DNA from: Rhodocyclaceae bacterium
GTDB lineage: Bacteria; Pseudomonadota; Gammaproteobacteria; Burkholderiales; Rhodocyclaceae
Assembly (NCBI GenBank): GCA_025361105.1
Contig: JANYAW010000355.1
Location: forward strand, 1 to 13,474
Direction of reading: 5' to 3'
DNA length: 13,474 bases
The position numbers and the translations under genes are program-made. Within the stretch, counting starts at the first letter, position 1. Every line of letters begins with the position of its first letter. Under the pieces are notes generated by a model, which was given only the letters and a program-made list of their open reading frames with translations, was not told the origin of the DNA and made no database searches. Below, piece after piece: positions 6,502 through 12,322 of this stretch.

Positions 6502-8510
6502 CCCAGCCGGTGCACCGCTTTGCAAAGATCCTGATTGCCAATCGCGGTGAAATCGCCTGTCGCATCATTCGTACGGCGCGAGCGATGGGCTATGCCACGG
6601 TGGCCGTGTATTCCGACGCGGATGCAAATGCGCCGCATGTAGCGCAAGCCGATCAAGCGATCAGAATTGGTGGCTCGGCAGCGTCAGATTCTTATCTAAA
6701 TATTCCCGCCTTGTTGGCCGCGGCGCAACAAACCGGCGCGGATGCCGTGCACCCCGGCTATGGTTTTCTTTCTGAGAATGCAACCTTCGCCCAAGCCTGC
6801 AAAGATGCGGGTTTGGTATTCATCGGGCCGCCGCCGGAAGCCATCGTGGCGATGGGTGACAAGGCCTTGGCCAAGCGACGGATGATTGCCGCGAATGTGC
6901 CCACTGTGCCGGGCTATCTGGATGACGATGAGAGTGATGCACGTTTGCTCGCTGAAGCCGACGCGGTCGGCTTCCCGCTGTTGGTGAAAGCAGTCGCAGG
7001 CGGTGGCGGACGCGGCATGCGTCAGGTGAATAATTTGGCGGAAATGCCCGAGGCAATTGCCAGTGCACGGCGCGAAGCCTTATCGGCATTCGACTCGGAT
7101 TTGATGATGCTGGAGCGTCTGATCAGCCGCGGATGCCATATCGAAATACAAATATTCGCCGACGCGCACGGCAATGCCGTGCACCTGGGCGAACGCGATT
7201 GCACAGCACAACGACGACGACAAAAAGTCATCGAAGAAGCGCCCTCGCCCATTGTTTCGCTAGCCATGCGCGCAGCCATGGGTGCAGATGCGGTCGCCGC
7301 TGCACTCGCCGTGGCTTACCAAGGCGCGGGGACGGTGGAGTTCATCGTTGATGAAAATCTGAATCACTATTTTCTGGAAATGAATACGCGCCTCCAAGTC
7401 GAACATCCAGTGACCGAAATGATCACCGGACTTGACCTGGTCGAGTGGCAATTGCGCGTGGCGGCAGGCGAAAAATTGCCGCTCATGCAGTCGCAAATTC
7501 AATTCAGCGGACATGCGATTGAAGCGCGGCTGTATGCCGAAGACCCCTATCAAAACTTCGCCCCGCAAACCGGCGAGGTGCTGCACTATCGCCCCGAGGA
7601 GGTTGCCGATACCGGCGTGCGCATCGACGCTGGCATTGTCGAAGGAGGTGTCGTTACGCCGTATTACGATGCGATGGTGAGCAAGGTCATCGGCTACGGC
7701 AAGACGCGCGATGATGCGATTCGTCGCCTGATGGCAGCGCTGGCCGATGCGCCCTTGCTGGGGCTGGCCAACAACGGTCGGTTTCTACGCGACCTGGTTA
7801 ACCATGAGGCATTTCGTGGTGCGCAAATGCATACCTCCTTGCTCGACGAGTGGGCGGCCAACGATGACGCGCTGATGCAGCGACCCGCGCCGAGCGAACA
7901 GATTTGGGCGCTTGCCGCTGCGCTGTTCGCTGATGGCGGTGGCTGGCGATCGCCCAGCGTCAGCGCCTTCAAGTTAAAGCTTAATTGTGGCGATACAGCG
8001 CGTGCATTCCTGGTCGATGCGCGAGACGGACAAGTGACTGTCTTGCCAGTTGGTGCTGGGGCTCTGCATGGCGGGATGTCGGCTTCGCCGAGCGCCAACA
8101 CGCCGTCAGGTGTCCGGGCAATTCAAGTATCGGATCGTCGCGTGTCCTACACCATTGACGGCGTGCGGCATCAAGCCATCGTCTATCGCCACCAGCACCA
8201 GTTGTACATTTCGCAGGATGCTGCAGTATTTGTGTTCAGCGAAGTTTCAGCATTTCCCGAAGCCGCCGATAACAGCAACCCGCGTCACGCAAGAAGTAGC
8301 GTGGCCGGGACGGTGGCGCGACTCGATGTGGCTGTCGGCGATCTCGTCGTTGAAGGACAAACCCTGGCCATCGTCGAGGCGATGAAAATGGAGACTCGCG
8401 TTGTCGCAAATTCTGCCGGCGAGATTTTTGCAGTTCACACCAGCATCGGCGAGCAAGTCGCGGTCGGTACGGTGCTAATCGAAATTGAAATCGAGGTAAA
8501 AACATCATGA
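6498..8510 (+). CDS. Acyl-CoA carboxylase alpha subunit: biotin carboxylase with BCCP domain (AtuF-like)
   Basis: This 670-residue protein is complete. Residues about 1-450 form the biotin carboxylase ATP-grasp module: FAKILIANRGEIACRIIR at the N-terminus, the glycine loop AVAGGGGRGMR (165-175), HLGERDCTAQRRRQK (229-243) and EMNTRLQVEHPVTE (294-307). A less conserved subunit-contact (BT-like) region follows at about 490-595. The C-terminal biotinyl domain carries EAMKM (627-631), Lys630 being the biotin site. It charges biotin with bicarbonate and ATP for the beta subunit encoded at 2916-4538. A TTG start at 6486 would add four residues, but ATG 6498 overlaps the hydratase stop as ATGA, the same arrangement as its neighbours, so I chose it. 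The length is close to AtuF and MCC alpha. The stop again overlaps the next ATG. Confidence 0.87.
   Translation: MTQPVHRFAKILIANRGEIACRIIRTARAMGYATVAVYSDADANAPHVAQADQAIRIGGSAASDSYLNIPALLAAAQQTGADAVHPGYGFLSENATFAQACKDAGLVFIGPPPEAIVAMGDKALAKRRMIAANVPTVPGYLDDDESDARLLAEADAVGFPLLVKAVAGGGGRGMRQVNNLAEMPEAIASARREALSAFDSDLMMLERLISRGCHIEIQIFADAHGNAVHLGERDCTAQRRRQKVIEEAPSPIVSLAMRAAMGADAVAAALAVAYQGAGTVEFIVDENLNHYFLEMNTRLQVEHPVTEMITGLDLVEWQLRVAAGEKLPLMQSQIQFSGHAIEARLYAEDPYQNFAPQTGEVLHYRPEEVADTGVRIDAGIVEGGVVTPYYDAMVSKVIGYGKTRDDAIRRLMAALADAPLLGLANNGRFLRDLVNHEAFRGAQMHTSLLDEWAANDDALMQRPAPSEQIWALAAALFADGGGWRSPSVSAFKLKLNCGDTARAFLVDARDGQVTVLPVGAGALHGGMSASPSANTPSGVRAIQVSDRRVSYTIDGVRHQAIVYRHQHQLYISQDAAVFVFSEVSAFPEAADNSNPRHARSSVAGTVARLDVAVGDLVVEGQTLAIVEAMKMETRVVANSAGEIFAVHTSIGEQVAVGTVLIEIEIEVKTS
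8045..8059 (+). repeat. Core of the dispersed repeat inside the biotin carboxylase gene
   Basis: GCCAGTTGGTGCTGG here is identical to the first half of the 27-bp repeat at 9449 and 10684; the second half does not match. It encodes LPVGAG in the weakly conserved BT-like region. It could be chance, but the core is shared by four other copies in the window. Confidence 0.35.
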
Positions 8511-9385
8511 GCAATCTCAATGAAAAAGCCATTCTTACTTGTGCGCTGACCGGCGTGCTGACCGACCCGAAACAGCATCCCGTCCCGGTCACCGTTACGG
8601 AAATGGCGGCCTCGGCACGCGATGCTTTCAACGCCGGCGCCTGCATGATGCATGTGCATTTGCGCCAGCAAAGCGAAGGCAAAGGTCATCTCCCTTCGTG
8701 GGATCCGGATGTCGCGGAAGAGATCATCAATGCGATCCGTGCCGCTTGTCCGGGCGTCATCATCAACCTGACGACAGGAGTAATGGGCAATGACATTTCC
8801 GGGCCAGTGGCCTGCCTACGGCGCATCAAACCGGAAATCGCCGCATGCAATGCGGGTACGCTGAATTATTTGAAAATCAAGGAAGACGGCCGCTGGGCGT
8901 GGCCACCCATGGTGTTCGACAATCCGGTGACCAAAGTGCAGCAGTTCCTTGATGTGATGGCCGAGACCGGCACCTTGCCGGAATTTGAATGCTTCGATGT
9001 CGGCATCGTGCGCTCGGTCGGCATGTTTCGCAAAGCCGGCATGACCCAGCACCTCGACTACAACTTTGTCATGGGTGTGGCCTCCGGCATGCCGGTCGAT
9101 GGCGATTTGCTGGAACTCCTCCTGCGCTGGAAGGAAGCCGACGCCACCTGGCAAACCACCCTCATCGGCCGCGCCGAAATCTGGCCGGTGCATCAACGCA
9201 CGGCAGACCTCGGTGGCATGTTGCGCACCGGATTGGAGGACACGTTTTACCTGCCCGATGGTAGCCGCGCTAAAGGCAATGGCGAGCTGATAACCGCACT
9301 GGCGCAATGCGCGAAAAATGCGGGACGCGAGATCGCCAGTCCGTCGGAAGCGCGAGTGAGATTGGGTTTGGCGGAGCGCAGCTAG
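8507..9385 (+). CDS. Beta-keto acid cleavage enzyme (BKACE, DUF849; annotated as 3-keto-5-aminohexanoate cleavage family)
   Basis: This 292-residue TIM-barrel protein belongs to the family of Kce, which condenses a beta-keto acid with acetyl-CoA to give acetoacetate and a new acyl-CoA using a divalent metal. Visible: CALTGVLTDPKQHPVPVT (12-29), the metal-binding HVHLR (His49, His51), INLTTGV (86-92), AACNAGTLNYLK (112-123), and GLEDTFYLPDG (242-252) with Glu244 as the likely third metal ligand. The Glu that follows TGA in lysine-fermenting Kce is Leu18 here, and the second half is unlike Kce, so a non-amino substrate is likely. It is the last gene of the operon, coupled by ATGA overlap. It stands where the leucine pathway has HMG-CoA lyase, so it may complete the chain cleavage. 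The substrate cannot be read from sequence. Confidence 0.82.
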   Translation: MSNLNEKAILTCALTGVLTDPKQHPVPVTVTEMAASARDAFNAGACMMHVHLRQQSEGKGHLPSWDPDVAEEIINAIRAACPGVIINLTTGVMGNDISGPVACLRRIKPEIAACNAGTLNYLKIKEDGRWAWPPMVFDNPVTKVQQFLDVMAETGTLPEFECFDVGIVRSVGMFRKAGMTQHLDYNFVMGVASGMPVDGDLLELLLRWKEADATWQTTLIGRAEIWPVHQRTADLGGMLRTGLEDTFYLPDGSRAKGNGELITALAQCAKNAGREIASPSEARVRLGLAERS

Positions 9386-9448
9386 GGTGGCGATGAAAAT
9401 CATCAAGGTGCCAGTGTTTCTGCCGCTGACATTTTGGCAATCCGAGTT

Positions 9449-9475
9449 TCGCCAGTTGGTGCTGGTGACACGCCG
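9449..9475 (+). repeat. Dispersed 27-bp repeat, intergenic copy A
   Basis: It begins TCGCCAGTTGG and ends TGACACGCCG. It is identical over 27 bases to the copy at 10684-10710, in the same orientation. It lies in the 211-base spacer between the BKACE gene and the first toxin gene, where I see no convincing gene. Confidence 0.75.
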
Positions 9476-9559
9476 TCGGCAAGTGATCGCCAAAACACTC
9501 AATGGATTAGTACAAATCTTCACCACCAGACTTTTTCAAGCCGTTTCGATACCATTCGC

Positions 9560-9588
9560 TTGACGTTACTAACGAATGTCGTTAGTAT
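9560..9588 (+). promoter_or_regulatory. higBA promoter with embedded palindromic operator
   Basis: TTGACG (9560-9565), a 17-base spacer and TAGTAT (9583-9588) form a good sigma-70 promoter that predicts a start at about 9595, right at the toxin ATG (9597). Overlapping the -10 is a perfect inverted repeat at 9567-9587: arms TACTAACGA and TCGTTAGTA around a 3-base centre. This is the expected layout for autorepression by the antitoxin, alone or as the toxin-antitoxin complex. Confidence 0.65.
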
Positions 9589-9596
9589 TTGTGTCT

Positions 9597-9875
9597 ATGA
9601 TCCTGTCGTTCAATTGCCCGGAAACTGAATCGCTATTTGGCGGAAAGCGGGTCGCACGGTTCGTCAATATTGAGCGGGTGGCACGACGCAAGCTGATCAT
9701 GATTGACGGCGCGACGAGCTTGGGGTTTTTGAAAGTACCGCCGCAAAATCGGCTGGAGGCCTTGAAGAAAGATCGCAAGGGTCAGTGGAGCATACGAATC
9801 AACGATCAATGGCGCGTATGTTTCCGTTTTGAAAATGGCGACGCATTCGATGTTGAAATTGTGGACTATCACTAG
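9597..9875 (+). CDS. higB: HigB/GraT-type toxin of a type II toxin-antitoxin system (RelE/ParE superfamily)
   Basis: This is a 92-residue mRNA-interferase-like toxin. It starts MILSFNC, has RFVNIERVARRKL (21-33), PPQNRLEAL (48-56) and the family hallmark SIRINDQWRVCFRF (65-78), and ends in VEIVDYH. Length and motifs match HigB/GraT proteins, which cleave ribosome-associated mRNA and are neutralised by HigA. An ATG at 9576 would add seven residues, but it lies upstream of the predicted -10, so 9597 is the better start. No Shine-Dalgarno is visible and the predicted transcript starts at or just before the ATG, suggesting a leaderless mRNA. The antitoxin follows after 10 bases. Confidence 0.88.
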   Translation: MILSFNCPETESLFGGKRVARFVNIERVARRKLIMIDGATSLGFLKVPPQNRLEALKKDRKGQWSIRINDQWRVCFRFENGDAFDVEIVDYH

Positions 9876-9885
9876 GAGATTGACG

Positions 9886-10191
9886 ATGGCAAAAAAACAA
9901 CTCCCCCCCATTCATCCCGGCGAAATTCTGCTTGAAGAATTCTTGCTGCCGATGGGCATCAGCCAATATCGATTGGCAAAGGAAATCGCCGTACCGCAGC
10001 GCCGCATCGGTGAAATCGTCGCTGGCAATCGCGGCATCAGTGCCGATACGGCACTACGCTTGGCCGCATTCTTTGGCACCGATGCGCAAAGCTGGATCAA
10101 TCTTCAAAGTCGCTACGACACCGAAGTTGCAAGGGCAACGATGGTCGATGTGCTAGGCAAAATACGCCAATGGGATGGAGAGGTAGCTTGA
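9886..10191 (+). CDS. higA: HigA/GraA-type antitoxin, XRE-family HTH protein
   Basis: This is a 101-residue protein with the diagnostic N-terminus PPIHPGEILLEEFL (7-20), then an XRE helix-turn-helix at about 25-66 (ISQYRLAKEIAVPQRRIGEIV, ISADTALRLAAFFGT) and SWINLQSRYD (69-78). This architecture is that of HigA/GraA antitoxins, which bind the toxin and repress their own promoter, here probably through the palindrome at 9567-9587. The ATG at 9886 has GGAG seven bases upstream, overlapping the toxin stop region. An upstream ATG in the same frame inside higB is not supported by such a site. The C-terminal tail (about 85-101) is longer than in GraA as I recall it. Confidence 0.88.
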   Translation: MAKKQLPPIHPGEILLEEFLLPMGISQYRLAKEIAVPQRRIGEIVAGNRGISADTALRLAAFFGTDAQSWINLQSRYDTEVARATMVDVLGKIRQWDGEVA

Positions 10192-10211
10192 ATCTCAGGT
10201 AGGAGTGCCCA

Positions 10212-10535
10212 ATGAATCTAATCGATAGCGCATATTTAGGGAAAACAAAGCTCTGGAAATTGTTCTTGTTCGGATATGCGATCCCACTTCTCTTATCCAC
10301 GGTGATAAATGGATGGTACCGAGAGTCGGGAGAAAATCTACCGGAATGGGCTGTGCTCCTTTTCGGCACAACTATATTTTTATACAACGTTTGGATATGT
10401 ATTTCACTTTGGCGCTGCTCATCAAATACAGCGTCCGAATCTCTTACTGCAATCGCGAAATTTGTATCAATTTTCATTGGATTGAATTTGCTACTGGGAA
10501 TTGAGACGATTTTTCAAAACGTTAGTTATCACTGA
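10212..10535 (+). CDS. Small hypothetical membrane protein with three predicted helices
   Basis: This 107-residue protein is not one I recognise. Three hydrophobic segments are clear: about 15-34 (LWKLFLFGYAIPLLLSTVI), 46-66 (WAVLLFGTTIFLYNVWICIS) and 82-100 (AKFVSIFIGLNLLLGIETIF). A polar loop, NGWYRESGENLPE, lies between the first two. GGAG lies about 8 bases before the ATG. It begins 20 bases after the higA stop and could be read from the higBA promoter. It is visibly more AT-rich than its neighbours, which suggests separate acquisition with the toxin-antitoxin segment. A function as a third module component, exclusion protein or unrelated cargo cannot be told apart from sequence. Confidence 0.65.
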   Translation: MNLIDSAYLGKTKLWKLFLFGYAIPLLLSTVINGWYRESGENLPEWAVLLFGTTIFLYNVWICISLWRCSSNTASESLTAIAKFVSIFIGLNLLLGIETIFQNVSYH

Positions 10536-10803
10536 TCCAAAAGTGAATTTAGCGGGCCGGTATCGTTCGTCCATATGAAGTAACCCTGATCCTTTCAGAT
10601 GTCCGTGACAACACCCCGCGGCGGTGGCGACTTCGTTGTTCGGTAGGTTCCCGTCATCACATTGAATTCGCACACGCCAATTCTCGCCAGTTGGTGCTGG
10701 TGACACGCCGCCGAGTCACCGTCGCGCTGATCTCACGCTTGGTGTCCGAACGATCTGCGTTCGGTCGTTAACGAGATGATGCCGTAAATTCCAAAAAGCA
10801 ATA
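10536..10803. other. Non-coding spacer with several inverted repeats and repeat copy B
   Basis: I see no gene in this 268-base stretch between the membrane protein and the second toxin-antitoxin pair. It holds an imperfect long inverted repeat (ACAAC at 10608-10612 with GTTGT at 10635-10639, extended by CCG/CGG), repeat copy B (10684-10710), a 6-bp stem CCGAAC/GTTCGG (10746-10764), and directly after it the palindrome TCGTTAACGA (10765-10774). None has a T-tract, so they are not obvious terminators. Confidence 0.5.
10684..10710 (+). repeat. Dispersed 27-bp repeat, intergenic copy B
   Basis: Identical over 27 bases to copy A at 9449-9475 and in the same orientation, so the two form direct repeats around the higBA-membrane protein segment. 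Flanking bases differ on both sides apart from a few scattered matches. Confidence 0.75.
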
Positions 10804-10823
10804 GTTAACCGATATGTTAATAT
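10804..10823 (+). promoter_or_regulatory. Operator and -10 region of the second toxin-antitoxin pair
   Basis: TTAAC (10805-10809) and GTTAA (10816-10820) form an inverted repeat with a 6-base centre, overlapping a possible -10 TAATAT (10818-10823). The toxin ATG is at 10831 with no Shine-Dalgarno, suggesting a leaderless transcript. No good -35 is visible, so the promoter itself is weak evidence. Layout and half-sites resemble the higBA operator. Confidence 0.45.
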
Positions 10824-10830
10824 TTGTTGC

Positions 10831-11163
10831 ATGAATTACAGCATCAGTTACTACAGCGAAGCCGTTGAAGCAGAGATTCTTGGGCTACCTACGACCTTGC
10901 AAGCACGTTATGTGGTGCTGACTCGGCGCATGCTCGAAGCCGGGGCCAATTTGGGTCAGCCGCACACAGATGTTATGGGCGATGGTTTGTTCGAGTTGCG
11001 ACTCAAAGGTGCCGAGGGGATTGCTCGTATTTTTTACTGTGCCTTGATGGGTCGCCGGATTGTGATGCTGCACAGTTTTGTAAAGAAGACGCCGAAAACC
11101 CCATTGCGCGAATTGCGAATTGCGCAAACTCGAATGAAGGAGATAAAGAATGCGAACGCATGA
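10831..11163 (+). CDS. Gp49-like/RelE-family toxin of a second type II toxin-antitoxin system
   Basis: This 110-residue protein has the pattern of phage-derived Gp49-like (HigB-like) toxins: MNYSISYYSEAVEAEI at the start, GDGLFELRLKG (50-60) with the Gly-Leu-x-Glu-Leu-Arg signature, ARIFYCALMGRRIVMLHSFVKKTPKTP (65-91), and a helical basic tail. Such proteins are predicted ribosome-dependent mRNA interferases, neutralised by the adjacent XRE protein. It is not close to the HigB at 9597: motifs and length differ, so this is a separate family and not a duplication. The antitoxin gene overlaps its end by 14 bases, indicating co-translation. There is no Shine-Dalgarno before the ATG. Confidence 0.85.
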   Translation: MNYSISYYSEAVEAEILGLPTTLQARYVVLTRRMLEAGANLGQPHTDVMGDGLFELRLKGAEGIARIFYCALMGRRIVMLHSFVKKTPKTPLRELRIAQTRMKEIKNANA

Positions 11164-11437
11164 AAAATTGGTGGCTCAAATGCTGAAAAATCCTGCAGTG
11201 GCTGCCGAAGTTGAACGGCTGGAACGCGAAGAAATGCCGATGCTCGATGCCATCTTGGCCGCTCGCAAAGCCGCTGGATTGACTCAGGCACAAGTGGCCG
11301 AACGCATGGGCACCAAAGCACCGGCGGTTGCTCGTCTGGAAAACGCACTAATCACAGGCATCCCGTCCCCGTCCTTAAGAACTTTGCGGAAATACGCGGC
11401 AGCGCTTGGGAAAAAACTGGAGGTACATCTCACTTAG
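11150..11437 (+). CDS. XRE-family HTH antitoxin paired with the Gp49-like toxin
   Basis: This 95-residue protein has an N-terminal helical part (1-30, VAAEVERLEREEMPML) and an XRE helix-turn-helix at about 35-90 (ILAARKAAGLTQAQVAERMGTKAPAVARLE, then SLRTLRKYAAALGKKLEVHL). This matches antitoxins that accompany Gp49-like toxins; it should bind the toxin and repress the operon. AAGGAG (11137-11142) sits 7 bases before the ATG, within the toxin gene, so the antitoxin has a strong ribosome site while the toxin has none. This is a common way to keep antitoxin in excess. The stop is 18 bases before gph, which has no clear promoter or ribosome site of its own, so gph may be partly read from here. 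Confidence 0.85.
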   Translation: MRTHEKLVAQMLKNPAVAAEVERLEREEMPMLDAILAARKAAGLTQAQVAERMGTKAPAVARLENALITGIPSPSLRTLRKYAAALGKKLEVHLT

Positions 11438-11455
11438 TGATGACAATATCTCTGC

Positions 11456-12115
11456 ATGAAAAACATCCGTTCCATCACCATCGATCTTGACGGCACGCTG
11501 CTTGACACCGCGCCTGATCTCGCTGCGGCGGCCAATGCGATGCTGGTCGAATTGGGGCACGCACCCTATCCGTTAGCGACGATTACCGAGTACGTCGGGC
11601 GTGGCATTCCCAGTCTGGTGAGTCGATGTTTGCCGGCACTTGAAGACGCCGCACAAGCGAATGCGCTGGCGATTTTCCGCAAGCACTACGCGATAGAAAA
11701 CGGTAAGCGTTCACGGCCCTATGCAGGAGCGCTTGAAGGTCTCGCTGCATTCCGCCAAGCCGGTTTGGCTTTGGCGGTGGTGACCAATAAAACGGCAGTA
11801 TTCACCGATCCGCTGCTGCAAATCACTGGCCTCGCGCACTGGTTTGCCTTCGCTATTTCGGGCGACACACTGGCGCAAAAAAAACCCCATCCGCAACAAT
11901 TGCTCCACGCCTGTGAACGCTTCGGCACATCGCCACCCGAGAATTTGCATATCGGCGATTCGGCTACCGATGCCGCCGCTGCACGCGCTGCGGGCTGCCC
12001 GGTGTTGCTGGTGTCTTATGGCTACGATGCAGGCGTGCCTGTGCAAGGTGTAGATTGCGATGGTATAGTCACTTCGCTGCTTGAGGCAGCACGGCGTGTT
12101 ACCAGCATCAACTGA
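11456..12115 (+). CDS. gph: Phosphoglycolate phosphatase, HAD superfamily
   Basis: This 219-residue HAD hydrolase dephosphorylates 2-phosphoglycolate, a by-product of DNA repair and oxygenase side reactions. Motif I is DLDGT (10-14, nucleophile Asp10, acid/base Asp12), motif II VVTNK (108-112, Thr110), motif III KKPHP (142-146) and motif IV GDSATD (167-172). The cap helices lie between motifs I and II, as in subfamily IA. The gph-trpE order is conserved in many beta- and gammaproteobacteria, usually with rpe upstream; here toxin-antitoxin genes stand in that place. No Shine-Dalgarno is evident before the ATG. The last codons (RRVTSIN and the TGA) lie within a 22/27 copy of the dispersed repeat, so the C-terminal tail may have been reshaped by it. 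Other HAD phosphatases cannot be strictly excluded, but the context is strong. Confidence 0.87.
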   Translation: MKNIRSITIDLDGTLLDTAPDLAAAANAMLVELGHAPYPLATITEYVGRGIPSLVSRCLPALEDAAQANALAIFRKHYAIENGKRSRPYAGALEGLAAFRQAGLALAVVTNKTAVFTDPLLQITGLAHWFAFAISGDTLAQKKPHPQQLLHACERFGTSPPENLHIGDSATDAAAARAAGCPVLLVSYGYDAGVPVQGVDCDGIVTSLLEAARRVTSIN

Positions 12116-12118
12116 TTA
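12092..12118 (-). repeat. Dispersed 27-bp repeat, copy over the gph stop codon
   Basis: Read on the minus strand it matches copies A and B at 22 of 27 positions by hand count, almost all in 12092-12114. The TGA stop of gph (12113-12115) lies inside it. Orientation is opposite to A and B, the same as the trpE copy. Confidence 0.55.
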
Positions 12119-12187
12119 GAAACTGCGAACGAGATTGCAACCAACATGCATCATCCAACATCACTGATGACCGCTTTCCCTGAGCAG

Positions 12188-12238
12188 ATGCTTTGGGCGG
12201 AGGCTTGGCCCTGGCGGGCCTGCACTATCGCGCGCTAA
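12188..12238 (+). CDS. trpL: Putative trp leader peptide (TrpL-like), three Trp codons
   Basis: A 16-codon ORF upstream of trpE reads MLWAEAWPWRACTIAR with TAA at 12236-12238. Three of codons 3 to 9 are Trp, far above chance for the rarest amino acid, and it lies 84 bases before the trpE ATG. This is the signature of a ribosome-mediated attenuator: low charged tRNA-Trp would stall ribosomes on these codons. The same frame is open further upstream, with in-frame ATGs at 12167 and 12146, so the peptide may be 23 or 30 residues. None of the three starts has a strong Shine-Dalgarno; GAG four bases before 12188 is the best. I did not find this in memory for a specific species, so it remains a prediction. 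Confidence 0.55.
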   Translation: MLWAEAWPWRACTIAR

Positions 12239-12296
12239 CGCGTTTTGTCCGCCGCACGTGCCTGCAACATCGGCGCGTTGTTCAGTGTCTCAGTTT
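12196..12296 (+). promoter_or_regulatory. Candidate transcription attenuator of trpE (alternative RNA pairings)
   Basis: Several mutually exclusive pairings can be drawn. GGCGGA (12196-12201) pairs with TCCGCC (12248-12253). GGCCC/GGGCC forms a hairpin at 12207-12220 over the Trp codons. TAACGCG (12236-12242) can pair with CGCGTTG (12274-12280, one G-U). That pairing competes with CTG-CAAC (12262-12268) against GTTG (12277-12280) and CAG (12283-12285), after which TTTT occurs at 12293-12296. A ribosome stalled on Trp codons would leave TAACGCG free as antiterminator; one at the stop codon would cover it. The terminator stem is weak and its T-run is 7 bases away, so the mechanism is not certain. 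Confidence 0.4.
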
Positions 12297-12322
12297 TGTC
12301 CCCGCATCATCTGGAGTTCCCC

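Noticed and set aside
8190..8208. CACCAGCACCAGTTG in the biotin carboxylase gene as another repeat copy
   Set aside because: It resembles the repeat, but the central AACTG is AGTTG and flanks do not match; best explained by the coding of YRHQHQLY.
2916..8510. Leucine/isovalerate (liu) operon
   Set aside because: The enzyme families are the same, but the gene order differs from liuABCDE, no HMG-CoA lyase is present, and the carboxyltransferase has Gly rather than Phe at the proposed selectivity position. Kept as the alternative, not the main call.
9393..9563. 56-codon ORF from ATG 9393 containing RQLVLVTRRR encoded by repeat copy A
   Set aside because: No recognisable family and a poor ribosome site. 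Copy B gives the same peptide in one frame but without a matching ORF, and the other repeat copies are read differently, so the peptide is a by-product of the DNA repeat. It ends exactly in the higBA -35 region.
9449..10710. Integron cassette with attC-like ends
   Set aside because: The flanking repeats are short and non-palindromic, and lack the GTTRRRY/RYYYAAC pair expected of attC sites; no integrase is in the window.
12229..12246. CGCG-CTAA-CGCG followed by TTTT as a terminator for gph
   Set aside because: The stem is only 4 bp and it contains the stop codon of the proposed trp leader; treated as part of the leader region's alternative pairings instead.
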